Source: Aquifex sp.
GTDB lineage: Bacteria; Aquificota; Aquificia; Aquificales; Aquificaceae
NCBI GenBank assembly: GCA_003978875.1
Contig: QNXQ01000143.1
Span: forward strand, 1-33,216
Reading direction: 5' to 3'
Length of the DNA stretch: 33,216 bases
The translations under genes and the position numbers were made by a program. Below, piece after piece: positions 22,920 to 31,076 of this stretch. The stretch's first letter is position 1. Each line of letters begins with the position of its first letter. A model generated the notes under the pieces. The model made no database searches. It worked only from the letters and a program-made list of their open reading frames with translations, and had not been told where the DNA came from.

Positions 22920-23759
22920 TTACTTCTTCTTAGCTTTCAACCTTTGTAATTGTCTCATAAATTCTTTTAGAGCTTTTTCCTCCTCTTCCTTATAAAAGAG
23001 TTCTTTTTGTATTGCATAATCCCAGTTTACTTTTGTTCCATCAAACCAAGGACCATCTATACAGGCGAGTTTTTCGCTGCCGTCTACGAGGACTCTACAA
23101 GCAAGACAGAGACCGTTCGCATCAAGGATGTGAGCGTTTACCATAGCTATATGGTTTAAACCTTTTTCTTTTGCTATCTCACTTACCATTTGAGAGTCAA
23201 GATTACTTCCCGCACTTACGATTAAATCCGGTTTTCCGAAATTTTCTATAAAGAACCTTACAGCCCAATCTGTATTTCCTTCTTCTCCTTTGGAGCCGTC
23301 TTCGGTAAAAAGAAGAAACTCCTCGGAAAACTCCGAGGCCTTCTCGGTTAAAAATACTTTCTCTTCATTTTCACCCACGTGTATAAAGTAGATTGTGTTC
23401 AGTTCTTCTTTAAGGGCCCTTCCCACGTTTATCAGCGGTGCTATTCCCCAATTTTTAGAAACTAAAAGTACTTTTCCGTAAGACTTTAAAGGAAATGGAG
23501 AACCGCAGGGAGCTTCTATAAACTTTATCCCATCTTCTAAGAGTTCAAATATTTCTAAGGTTGTTTTCCCTACAACTTCTACAAGGAAAGTGTAGGAGGA
23601 TTCATTTACGTCGAGAAAGGAAAGAGGGATAGGTTCTGAGTCATCACCGAGCTGCAGAAGGGCATACTGACCGGGCTTTACAAGTTTAGCACGTTCATCT
23701 TCTACTTCTATCAAAAGGGCAGAAGGAGTTATTGTTTCCTTTCTTAAAACCTTATACAT
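22920..23759 (-). CDS. NfnA/PyrK-like FAD and [2Fe-2S] oxidoreductase subunit
   Basis: 279 residues, the size of the small subunit of NADH-dependent ferredoxin:NADP oxidoreductase / sulfide dehydrogenase. An FAD-binding barrel (KPGQYALLQLG, PIPLSFLD) is followed by a nucleotide-binding domain (GKVLLVSKNWGIAPLINVG) and a C-terminal cluster site with three Cys, ANGLCLACRVLVDGSEKLAC, followed by IDGPWFDG. An upstream Asp may be the fourth ligand, as reported for Thermotoga NfnA. A lysine-rich tail follows. The large partner subunit is not adjacent. Its start overlaps the pepA stop by 8 bases. Confidence 0.8.
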   Translation of the reverse strand: MYKVLRKETITPSALLIEVEDERAKLVKPGQYALLQLGDDSEPIPLSFLDVNESSYTFLVEVVGKTTLEIFELLEDGIKFIEAPCGSPFPLKSYGKVLLVSKNWGIAPLINVGRALKEELNTIYFIHVGENEEKVFLTEKASEFSEEFLLFTEDGSKGEEGNTDWAVRFFIENFGKPDLIVSAGSNLDSQMVSEIAKEKGLNHIAMVNAHILDANGLCLACRVLVDGSEKLACIDGPWFDGTKVNWDYAIQKELFYKEEEEKALKEFMRQLQRLKAKKK

Positions 23760-25221
23760 TACCGCTTACCTTCATTATGTATTCGAGACAGGTTCTTACT
23801 CCGAAGCCTGTTCCACCTTTTGTATAGTAACCGTAATCTTCCTTAGACCATGCAGGCCCTGCTATATCCAAGTGAATCCATTTTATTCCTTTCCCTACAA
23901 ATTCTTCCAGGAACATGGCAGCGGTAATTGCACCTCCATACCTTCCGCCCGTATTGAGAACATCGGCAACTGTATTCTTTATTTTCTTTCTCAATCTTTC
24001 GTCATCCATAGGGAGTTCCCAAACTCTTTCTCCCGTTTTCTTAGCTATTTCCTTAAACTCCTGAGCAAAATCCGGAGCGTTGGTGAAAAGTCCTGCTGTA
24101 TACTCTCCGAGAGCTACCATACACGCTCCCGTGAGCGTTGCCATGTCAATTATTTTGTCGGGTTTAAGTTCGCTTGCATAAGATAGAGTATCTGCCATAG
24201 TAACTCTTCCTTCTGCATCGGTATTGTCGATTTCTATATACTTTCCGTTCTTAGCCCTTATCACATCATCCGGTCTATACGCATTGCCGCTGGGCATATT
24301 TTCCGCTGCACCTATTATTCCGTGAACTTCCACGTCAGGTTTTAGCTGGGCTATTGCTTTCATTATGCCGAGAACCGCACAAGCTCCGCTTTTGTCCATT
24401 TTCATATTTCTCATGTAGTCTCCGGGCTTTATGTTTAGTCCACCGCTGTCAAAGGTAAGTCCCTTTCCTACGAGGGCTATTTTTTCTTTCGGAGTGCCTT
24501 CGGGTTTATAAACGAGATGTATCAACCTCGGAGGATTTGCGGAACCTTTGCCTACCGAGTAAAGAGCCATCATTCCCATTTCTTGTATTTCTTTTTCATC
24601 GTAAATCTTACATTCCAATCCGTACTCTTTTGCAAGCTTTTGAGCTTCTTCCGCTAAAGTTATGGGATTTATAACGTTCCCGGGTTCGTTTACAAGATTT
24701 CTTGTATAATTTTGAGCTTCCGCAAAGATTTTTCCGAGCCTTATAGCCTCTTCGTCTCCTTTGTATATCAAAACCTCTTTAATTTCAAATTTTTCTTCCT
24801 TCTTTTTCTTATACTTGTCAAATGTATAATCTCCCAAAATTACCCCTTCGGTAATTGCCTTTGTAATTTCTCTACTGAGGTCTCCCCTCCTGGGAGTGAT
24901 AATCAGAACCGAGTCAACTTTATCCTTCTTTAATCTCTTTACAATATTTCCTGCAACTCTCCTGTAAGTATCTTCATTCACTTTCTCCTTTTTACCCAAG
25001 CCTGCTACGTAAACAAAATCAACTGCCAATCCTACTGTTGGAACCTTTATAATTTCACCTTCTTTTCCCTTAAAGTTTTCAACTTGAAGAACCTTCTTAA
25101 CTCTGTTTGCAAGTCCCTTTGAAAGTCTTCCTACGGTTTTTGTGGTCTCTTCGTAGACCAGAAGTGCTATGCTCTTACCTTTAAACTTTTTTATGTCATC
25201 TTTGTAAGCCTTCACTTCCAT
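23752..25221 (-). CDS. pepA: Leucyl aminopeptidase (M17)
   Basis: Cytosolic hexameric dimetal aminopeptidase that trims peptides. About 489 residues from the ATG at 25221, which follows a GAGAGGTGA site; a start 7 codons upstream is open but less likely. The N-terminal macro-like domain is followed by the catalytic domain with KGLTFDSGGLNIKPG (Lys, Asp metal ligands), KMDKSGA, and the signature NTDAEGRVTMADTLSYA near residue 335. It overlaps the flavoprotein gene by 8 bases and is divergent from carB with only 40 bases between. Confidence 0.94.
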   Translation of the reverse strand: MEVKAYKDDIKKFKGKSIALLVYEETTKTVGRLSKGLANRVKKVLQVENFKGKEGEIIKVPTVGLAVDFVYVAGLGKKEKVNEDTYRRVAGNIVKRLKKDKVDSVLIITPRRGDLSREITKAITEGVILGDYTFDKYKKKKEEKFEIKEVLIYKGDEEAIRLGKIFAEAQNYTRNLVNEPGNVINPITLAEEAQKLAKEYGLECKIYDEKEIQEMGMMALYSVGKGSANPPRLIHLVYKPEGTPKEKIALVGKGLTFDSGGLNIKPGDYMRNMKMDKSGACAVLGIMKAIAQLKPDVEVHGIIGAAENMPSGNAYRPDDVIRAKNGKYIEIDNTDAEGRVTMADTLSYASELKPDKIIDMATLTGACMVALGEYTAGLFTNAPDFAQEFKEIAKKTGERVWELPMDDERLRKKIKNTVADVLNTGGRYGGAITAAMFLEEFVGKGIKWIHLDIAGPAWSKEDYGYYTKGGTGFGVRTCLEYIMKVSGNV

Positions 25222-25261
25222 AGTTTTCACCTCTCTAAACATTTTATACTATATACTTTAA

Positions 25262-26935
25262 ATGCCTAAAAGGACTGATATAAGAAAAATACTGATTATC
25301 GGGTCAGGACCTATTGTAATAGGCCAAGCTGCGGAGTTCGACTACTCCGGAACGCAGGCATGCAAAGCTCTAAAACAAGAAGGTTATGAAGTAATTCTTG
25401 TGAACTCAAATCCTGCAACTATAATGACAGACCCCGAAATTGCCGAAAAAACGTATATTGAACCCCTTGTTCCGGAAATTGTGGAAGAAATAATAAAAAA
25501 AGAGAGACCCGATGCACTTCTCCCTACCTTAGGAGGACAAACGGGTTTAAATCTTGCCGTTGAACTCTATGAGTCCGGAGTGCTTGATAGATACGGAGTA
25601 GAGCTAATAGGTGCTAACTACGAAGCTATAAAGAAAGGTGAAGACAGAGAGCTGTTTAAAAAGGCTATGGAAAATATAGGTTTAAAAGTCCCGGAAAGTG
25701 CAATAGTGCGTTCCATGGAAGAAGGACTACACGCCATAGAAAAAATAGGTTTCCCCGTGATTTTAAGACCTGCTTTTACTCTGGGAGGAACGGGTAGCTC
25801 TATAGCTTACAATATCGAAGAGTTTAAAGAAAAATTAAAAATAGCCTTAGAGACATCTCCCATTCATGAGGTTCTTCTTGATAAATCCTTAATCGGTTGG
25901 AAGGAAATAGAATTTGAGGTTGTAAGGGATAAAGCGGACAACGTAATTATAGTTTGTGCAATAGAGAATTTTGACCCTATGGGAGTTCATACGGGAGATT
26001 CAATTACTGTAGCACCTACGCAAACCCTTACCGATAAAGAATACCAGATGCTCAGAGACGCGGCTATAGCCGTAATCAGAGAAGTAGGAGTAGATACCGG
26101 CGGGTCAAATATACAGTTTGCCCTTTCTCCAGAGAGCGGAGAGTTTTACGTGATAGAAATGAATCCGAGGGTTTCACGTTCTTCTGCCCTTGCCTCAAAA
26201 GCTACAGGATTTCCTATAGCTAAAGTTGCGGCTAAACTTGCCGTTGGCTATACCCTTGACGAGCTGAAAAACGACATAACCAAGTTCACCCCTGCGTCTT
26301 TCGAACCTTCAATAGACTATGTAGTAGTGAAAATTCCCAGGTTTGACTTTCCTAAGTTTCCCGAAGCCAATAGAACTCTCAATACTATGATGAAATCAGT
26401 CGGTGAAGTTATGGCCATAGGTAGAACCTTCAAGGAAGCACTTTTAAAAGCCATAAGAAGCCTTGAATTGGACAGGTACGGACTGGCTTTCCCGAAACTC
26501 AATAATGTGGATAAATTTGAACTTGAAAGAAACCTTATAAATCCTAACGACCAGAGGCTTTGGTATATAGCGGAAGCTTTCAGGAGGAATTATACGGTAG
26601 ATGAAGTGTATGAGCTTACGAAAGTGGACAAATGGTTTTTATACAATATAGAGGAAATAGTGAAGTTTGAAGAAATCTTGCAAAAGGAAGAGCTTTCCCC
26701 TGAAATACTGAGAGAAGCAAAAGAGATGGGTTATTCGGATTACGAGATAGCAAAAATAAAGGGTATGACCGAGGAAGATGTTAGGAATTTAAGGAAATCT
26801 TACGGAATAAGACCTTGCTTTAAAGGAGTTGATACCTGTGCAGGAGAATTCGTGGCTTACACACCCTACTATTACTCTTCCTATGAGGCACCCTACTATA
26901 CCATAGACGGTAAAGAAATTCTTGATGAAGATTAA
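25262..26935 (+). CDS. carB1: Carbamoyl-phosphate synthase large chain, N-terminal half
   Basis: Makes carboxyphosphate and carbamate for arginine and pyrimidine synthesis. 557 residues, about half a normal CarB. It contains the preATP-grasp domain (ILIIGSGPIVIGQAAEFDYSG), the carboxyphosphate ATP-grasp domain (RPAFTLGGTGSSIAYN; VIEMNPRVSRSSALASKATG) and the helical oligomerisation domain, and stops after GVDTCAGEFVAYTPYYYSS, just where the second ATP-grasp half begins in fused proteins. No second half follows: the next gene is prmA. Split CarB is known from Aquifex and methanogens. No ribosome site is seen; TATACT lies 11 bases before the ATG. Confidence 0.93.
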   Translation: MPKRTDIRKILIIGSGPIVIGQAAEFDYSGTQACKALKQEGYEVILVNSNPATIMTDPEIAEKTYIEPLVPEIVEEIIKKERPDALLPTLGGQTGLNLAVELYESGVLDRYGVELIGANYEAIKKGEDRELFKKAMENIGLKVPESAIVRSMEEGLHAIEKIGFPVILRPAFTLGGTGSSIAYNIEEFKEKLKIALETSPIHEVLLDKSLIGWKEIEFEVVRDKADNVIIVCAIENFDPMGVHTGDSITVAPTQTLTDKEYQMLRDAAIAVIREVGVDTGGSNIQFALSPESGEFYVIEMNPRVSRSSALASKATGFPIAKVAAKLAVGYTLDELKNDITKFTPASFEPSIDYVVVKIPRFDFPKFPEANRTLNTMMKSVGEVMAIGRTFKEALLKAIRSLELDRYGLAFPKLNNVDKFELERNLINPNDQRLWYIAEAFRRNYTVDEVYELTKVDKWFLYNIEEIVKFEEILQKEELSPEILREAKEMGYSDYEIAKIKGMTEEDVRNLRKSYGIRPCFKGVDTCAGEFVAYTPYYYSSYEAPYYTIDGKEILDED

Positions 26936-27659
26936 AAGATTTATTTACAGTCTTCCCGAAGAAGAATTTTTAGAGTTCGTTTACGAGAATTCAGTTCCGG
27001 TGGAGGTGGTAAAAAGGCAGGAGGGAGTGGTATATTTTGCGGTTTATAAAAAAATAGACCACCTAAAACCGGTTAAAGTAGATGAAATAAGTGATGATTG
27101 GAAAAACTGGAAAGAGAACTTCAAACCTATAGAGATAGAAGACTTTATTATACTTCCACCTTGGAAGAAGCCGGTGTTTATAAAACCCGGACTTGCCTTC
27201 GGAACTGGACTACACCCTACTACTCAACTCTGTATAAAAGCCCTTAAAAAGTATCTGAAAAGCGGAATGAGTGTTCTGGACGTGGGTACCGGAAGCGGAA
27301 TTCTTGCAGTAGTTTCAAAACTTTTAGGAGCATCTTACGTATTAGGGATAGACATAAGTGATGATGCGGTAAGGGAGTGTAAAGAAAACGCTGAGCTAAA
27401 CGGACTGAAAATAGAATGTTTAAAAGCCCAGCCTAAGGATATCTCTAAAAGTTTTGACCTTGTAGTGGCTAACCTTGAGATACAAATATTTGAAAAAGTT
27501 CTAAAGGATATTCTTCCGAAATTTAAGGAACTGGGAATATTTTCAGGGCTTTATAGAGAGGAAGATTTAGAAAATTTCAAATCAATGGTAAAAGATTATA
27601 AAATCTTGGAAGTACTTGAAAAGGAAGAGTGGTTTGCAATAGTTCTAAAAAAGGTATAA
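26925..27659 (+). CDS. prmA: Ribosomal protein L11 methyltransferase
   Basis: SAM-dependent N-methylation of L11. About 244 residues, shorter than the Escherichia protein. A small N-terminal substrate domain is followed by the linker GLAFGTGLHPTTQLCIKAL, diagnostic for PrmA, motif I VLDVGTGSGILAVVSK, acidic ILGIDISDDAV-like strand, and VVANLEIQIFE in place of the usual NIL. The start is ATG 26925, overlapping carB by 11 bases; a TTG one codon earlier is open. It converges on acs with a 28-base gap lacking an obvious hairpin. Confidence 0.9.
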   Translation: MKIKRFIYSLPEEEFLEFVYENSVPVEVVKRQEGVVYFAVYKKIDHLKPVKVDEISDDWKNWKENFKPIEIEDFIILPPWKKPVFIKPGLAFGTGLHPTTQLCIKALKKYLKSGMSVLDVGTGSGILAVVSKLLGASYVLGIDISDDAVRECKENAELNGLKIECLKAQPKDISKSFDLVVANLEIQIFEKVLKDILPKFKELGIFSGLYREEDLENFKSMVKDYKILEVLEKEEWFAIVLKKV

Positions 27660-27687
27660 AAAGAAGGAGAAAAAGCTGAGGGGGAAG

Positions 27688-29583
27688 TTATTCTTCGAGA
27701 GTTGAAACGTCTCCAACATCAAGACCGAGTTCTTCTGCCTTTAGAATTCTCCTCATAATCTTTCCGCTTCTTGTTTTGGGTAGTTTTTCTCTGAATTCTA
27801 TTTCATCGGGAACTGCAATAGGTCCAAGTTCGTTTCTGACGTGCAGTTTTAGTTCCTCTATAAGTTTTTCCGAAGGTTCTACTCCCTTCTTGAGGACTAC
27901 GAAAGCTTTTATGCTTTCTCCCTTTACCTCGTGAGGTTTTCCTATTACCGCGGCTTCCGCTACGGCAGGATGGCTTACCAATGCACTTTCTACTTCCATG
28001 GTTCCTATTCTGTGTCCCGCAACGTTTATAACATCATCTGCTCTACCGAGTATCATTATGTATCCTTCTTCATCGTAAGAAGCCAAGTCTCCGGCAAAGT
28101 AAACACCCTTTATTGTATTCCAGTATTTTTCGTATCTTTCGGGTTCTCCCCAACAGGTTCTCAGCATTGATGGCCAGGGAGATTTAATTACTAAAAATCC
28201 TACAGTGTTGGGAGGAACCTTGTTTCCATCTTTGTCTACTATTTCAGGCTCTATACTAAAGAAAGGTTTTCCGGCTTTTCCGGGTTTTGCAGGGTAAGAA
28301 GGTATAGTAGTTATCATGTGGGCTCCTGTTTCGGTTTGCCACCATGTATCAACTATTACACACTTTTCCCTTCCTATGTATTTGTAATACCAGAGCCATG
28401 CTTCCGGGTTTATAGGCTCTCCTACAGAACCTAAGATTCTTAGGGAGGATAAGTCGTATTTCATAGGCCATTCTTCACCGTATCTCATAAACATTCTTAT
28501 GGCGGTAGGAGCTGTGTAGAATACGTTTACTCTGTACTTTTCTATATACCTCCACCATCTTCCCGGGTCAGGATAATCGGGTGCTCCTTCCGTAATTACG
28601 GATGTAACTCCGTTTGCAAGTATACCGTACACTATGTAGGAGTGTCCCGTAATCCAACCTATGTCCGCCGTACACCAGTAGATATCATCTTCGTGAAGGT
28701 CAAAAACTATCTTTGCCGTGTAGTAAGTCTGAACCATATATCCCCCTGTTGTGTGCAGTACTCCTTTGGGCTTTCCTGTAGTTCCGGAGGTGTAGAGTAT
28801 AAACAGCGGGTCTTCTGCGTCCATAACTTCGGGTTCACACTCCGGTGAAGTATTCTTTATCATTTCATTAAAGTCTACGAACAACTCTCCTTTTTCACTC
28901 AAGACATCTCCGTCCCTGTCCCATACAACTACTTTTTCAACGAAATCAAGGCCATCTATGGCTCTTTCAACTACGGAAAGTAAGTCTATCTTTTTACCTC
29001 TTCTTTGGGTATAGCTTGCGGTAACGACAACCTTAGCTTTTGCATCTTCTATTCTGGTTCTGAGCGCCCCCTCGGAAAATCCTGCAAACACCACGCTGTG
29101 AATGGCTCCTATCCTTGCACAAGCGAGCATGGTGGCTATAGCTTCTATAGTTGTTGGCATATATATGGAAACTCTATCTCCTTTTTTTACTCCCAGGGAT
29201 TTCAAGCCGTTTGCTATTCTGTTTACGAGTTCTAAAAGTTCACCGTAGGTAATCTTCCTTTCATTGTCGTTTTCATCGACGTAAATGTAAGCCACTTTAT
29301 TTCTCTTTCCGTTTTTCACGTGTCTGTCAAGACAGTTGTAGGTTATGTTCGTTTTAGCTCCTACGAACCACTTGGCGTATGGAAAATTCCATTCCAAAAC
29401 CTTGTCCCACTTCTTAAACCAGTGGAGTTCTTCCGCAACCTTAGCCCAAAAACCTTCTCTATCTTTTATACTTTCTTCGTACACCTTTTCGTAATCTTTA
29501 ATCCAACATCTTTCAACTATTTCTTTCGGAGGATGATATTTTTCTTGAATTTTTAAAAGAACTTCAGATTTTTCATTGGTCAT
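27688..29583 (-). CDS. acs: Acetyl-CoA synthetase (AMP-forming)
   Basis: Activates acetate to acetyl-CoA through acetyl-AMP. 631 residues, near the usual 650. It has the N-terminal ACS domain, the adenylation motif LYTSGTTGKPKGVLHTTGGY near residue 265, VDTWWQTETGAH near 415, and the acetylatable lysine in LPKTRSGKIMRRIL near 613. A strong AGGAGGTG precedes the ATG. It is divergent from the remains of an acetate-permease-like operon, the standard neighbour of acs in many bacteria. Confidence 0.96.
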   Translation of the reverse strand: MTNEKSEVLLKIQEKYHPPKEIVERCWIKDYEKVYEESIKDREGFWAKVAEELHWFKKWDKVLEWNFPYAKWFVGAKTNITYNCLDRHVKNGKRNKVAYIYVDENDNERKITYGELLELVNRIANGLKSLGVKKGDRVSIYMPTTIEAIATMLACARIGAIHSVVFAGFSEGALRTRIEDAKAKVVVTASYTQRRGKKIDLLSVVERAIDGLDFVEKVVVWDRDGDVLSEKGELFVDFNEMIKNTSPECEPEVMDAEDPLFILYTSGTTGKPKGVLHTTGGYMVQTYYTAKIVFDLHEDDIYWCTADIGWITGHSYIVYGILANGVTSVITEGAPDYPDPGRWWRYIEKYRVNVFYTAPTAIRMFMRYGEEWPMKYDLSSLRILGSVGEPINPEAWLWYYKYIGREKCVIVDTWWQTETGAHMITTIPSYPAKPGKAGKPFFSIEPEIVDKDGNKVPPNTVGFLVIKSPWPSMLRTCWGEPERYEKYWNTIKGVYFAGDLASYDEEGYIMILGRADDVINVAGHRIGTMEVESALVSHPAVAEAAVIGKPHEVKGESIKAFVVLKKGVEPSEKLIEELKLHVRNELGPIAVPDEIEFREKLPKTRSGKIMRRILKAEELGLDVGDVSTLEE

Positions 29584-29887
29584 ACCACACCTCCTTTTTG
29601 AAATTAAATTTTATTCCTTTATATTCAAAAAATCCAGAAAAATTTTAGAAAAAATTTAAAAACCTGTTTTAAAAATTTTGAACCAATTTTATAAAGTTTT
29701 AAAAATATGAAGATAAATTAAAATCAACTTCTAATTGCATATCAGTTTTTCCTTATATATCAGTAGATTAAAAATTGGATTTTTCTTAAATAAAACACTG
29801 TTTTATTTTTAAAACCTTGAATTTTAAAACTATTTGTTCCAGTATTTTAAATTAACGAATTCCTTTTAATCTCTCGGGAGGTGGATC
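29584..29887. other. 304-base A/T-rich intergenic region between acs and the symporter remnant
   Basis: Very A/T-rich with many TTTTAAAA-like blocks. It must contain the acs promoter and perhaps that of the rightward genes. I found the 21-base palindrome listed next and the GGGAGGTGG ribosome site at 29876-29884, but no convincing -35/-10 pair and no RNA gene or open frame. Confidence 0.5.
29788..29808. promoter_or_regulatory. Perfect 21-base palindrome, possible operator
   Basis: AAATAAAACA and its exact reverse complement TGTTTTATTT flank a single C. A 10-bp perfect dyad with a one-base centre is the usual shape of a dimeric repressor site. It lies in the acs/symporter divergent region, about 80 bases before the symporter small-subunit start. 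In A/T-rich DNA some such dyads arise by chance. Confidence 0.4.
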
Positions 29888-30145
29888 ATGGATAAAAGCA
29901 AACTTGAAGCTTATCACGGGTCTAATGTTTTAATCATTACGGTTCTTCTAATCATTTGGGCTTTGGTTTCCTATGGAGGAGCGTTAATAGCTAAAGCACT
30001 CTTTAAAGCAGGAGCAACGATATTCTGATTCCCTGCTCATTACTGGATAAGTGCTCAACTTTCGGTAATCACCTTTGTAATTGAAATCTTCGTCTACGCT
30101 TGGCTTATGAATAGGCTGGACCAAAAATACGGTGTGGAGAAATAA
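29888..30145 (+). pseudogene. Symporter small subunit (DUF4212) with an in-frame TGA
   Basis: One frame from ATG 29888 to TAA 30143-30145 encodes 85 codons, with a single TGA at 30026-30028 (codon 47). Before the stop: two-helix start HGSNVLIITVLLIIWALVSYG and FKAGATIF; after it: FPAHYWISAQLSVITFVIEI and FVYAWLMNRLDQKYGV. This is the layout of DUF4212 proteins, the small subunit of acetate-permease-like sodium/solute symporters, in which the interrupted position is usually Gly (GFPxxxW). GGA to TGA is a one-base change. A good GGGAGGTGG ribosome site remains. Recent inactivation is likeliest; readthrough is possible. Confidence 0.75.
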
Positions 30146-30148
30146 GCC

Positions 30149-30427
30149 ATGGAGTGGATGGGATACGTAATAGTATTTGGAATAGTTATAGTGTTTATGG
30201 CTATTGCCGTATATAACAGGGCAACGGAGGCTGCGGAGTTCTACGTTGCAGGAAGGAGAATCCCTGCGTTCTGGAAAAAGATAAGAAGAGGAGAGGAACC
30301 CGATAACTATGTAAATCCCAGAGAACTTAGCAAGTTGGAAATAGATTTGCTCAAAGATGCCTTTAAGGTGGTCGAAGACTTCCAAAGCTTTATAGAACAC
30401 AGGTTCCTACCGTATCTGCCATCATGA
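30149..30427 (+). CDS. Chimeric remnant: symporter N-terminus fused to DUF294 C-terminus
   Basis: 92 residues. Residues 1-41 (MEWMGYVIVFGIVIVFMAIA, then YNRATEAAEFYVAGRRIPAF) are the first helix and loop of an ActP-like sodium/solute symporter, normally over 500 residues. From about residue 42 the sequence switches to a charged, helical stretch (GEEPDNYVNPRELSKLEIDL, then LKDAFKVVEDFQ) typical of the last helices of DUF294 nucleotidyltransferase-like proteins, which normally lie between actP and the exonuclease gene in this operon. The junction is near 30266-30285. An in-frame deletion removing most of both genes explains it. The stop overlaps the exonuclease ATG. Confidence 0.7.
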   Translation: MEWMGYVIVFGIVIVFMAIAVYNRATEAAEFYVAGRRIPAFWKKIRRGEEPDNYVNPRELSKLEIDLLKDAFKVVEDFQSFIEHRFLPYLPS

Positions 30428-31065
30428 AATTTTTAAACCTTATGAGAAAGCATTTCCTTTTAAAAAGAGCACAAAAATCTGCTTACTTTTTCCGGTTTTA
30501 CGAAGATGTGGATTTGAACAAGAAGGTTAAAGAGACGACCTTCATAGTGTTTGACTGTGAAGCGACAGATTTAAAGCCCAAAAAGGCAAGACTGTTATCT
30601 ATCGGAGCTGTTAAAGTGAAAAATCTCGAGCTGGAACTCAGTTCTTCCTTTTACAGATTGGTAAAGGAAAGTGAAGTAAAGGCTGCTGAAATTCACGGAA
30701 TTACTAAAGAAGATTTGGAAAAATACGGAAGTCCGCCAGAGGAAGTTATAAAAGATTTTTTGCTGTATATAAAGGGAAGTGTGTTGGTGGGTTTCTACAT
30801 GAAATTCGATATTTCCCTTATAGAGAAATATTCTTTGAATATTTTTAATTATCCAATAACAAATTATAAGATCGATGTTTTTAATCTCTATAAGGGAAGC
30901 TACTTAGGTCAAAAAAGTCTTGAAGAGATGGCAAACGAATTCGGTTTTTCAGTCAAAGGAAGGCATATTGCTATAGATGACGCTTATACTACAGCACTGA
31001 TTTTTCTTAAGTTGATTTATCCATACAGAGAGGAAAAACTCAAAAACATTCCTCTTTTTCTTTAA
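30424..31065 (+). CDS. DnaQ-like 3'-5' exonuclease (DEDDh)
   Basis: 213 residues. The three exonuclease motifs are visible: Exo I IVFDCEATDL near residue 41 (Asp and Glu metal ligands), Exo II VGFYMKFDISLIEKY (Asp) near 125, and Exo III GRHIAIDDAYTTAL near 180 (His and Asp). The N-terminal extension MKFLNLMRKHFLLKRAQKSA is like that of exonuclease genes found at the end of acetate-permease operons rather than of DNA polymerase III epsilon. It appears intact although the genes before it are broken. It starts within the stop of the chimeric ORF (ATGA). Confidence 0.88.
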   Translation: MKFLNLMRKHFLLKRAQKSAYFFRFYEDVDLNKKVKETTFIVFDCEATDLKPKKARLLSIGAVKVKNLELELSSSFYRLVKESEVKAAEIHGITKEDLEKYGSPPEEVIKDFLLYIKGSVLVGFYMKFDISLIEKYSLNIFNYPITNYKIDVFNLYKGSYLGQKSLEEMANEFGFSVKGRHIAIDDAYTTALIFLKLIYPYREEKLKNIPLFL

Positions 31066-31076
31066 ATTAATTAATT

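Noticed and set aside
25222..25242. pepA start seven codons upstream
   Set aside because: The ribosome site GAGAGGTGA lies inside that extension and is correctly spaced for the ATG at 25221.
30026..30066. Selenocysteine reading of the TGA in the DUF4212 gene
   Set aside because: The bases just after TGA give at best a 4-bp stem, not a bacterial SECIS hairpin, and the family has Gly, not Cys, at this position.
29984..30400. Opposite-strand 138-codon open frame over the symporter remnant
   Set aside because: It mirrors the conserved plus-strand symporter, DUF294 and DUF4212 segments and has no protein-like features of its own.
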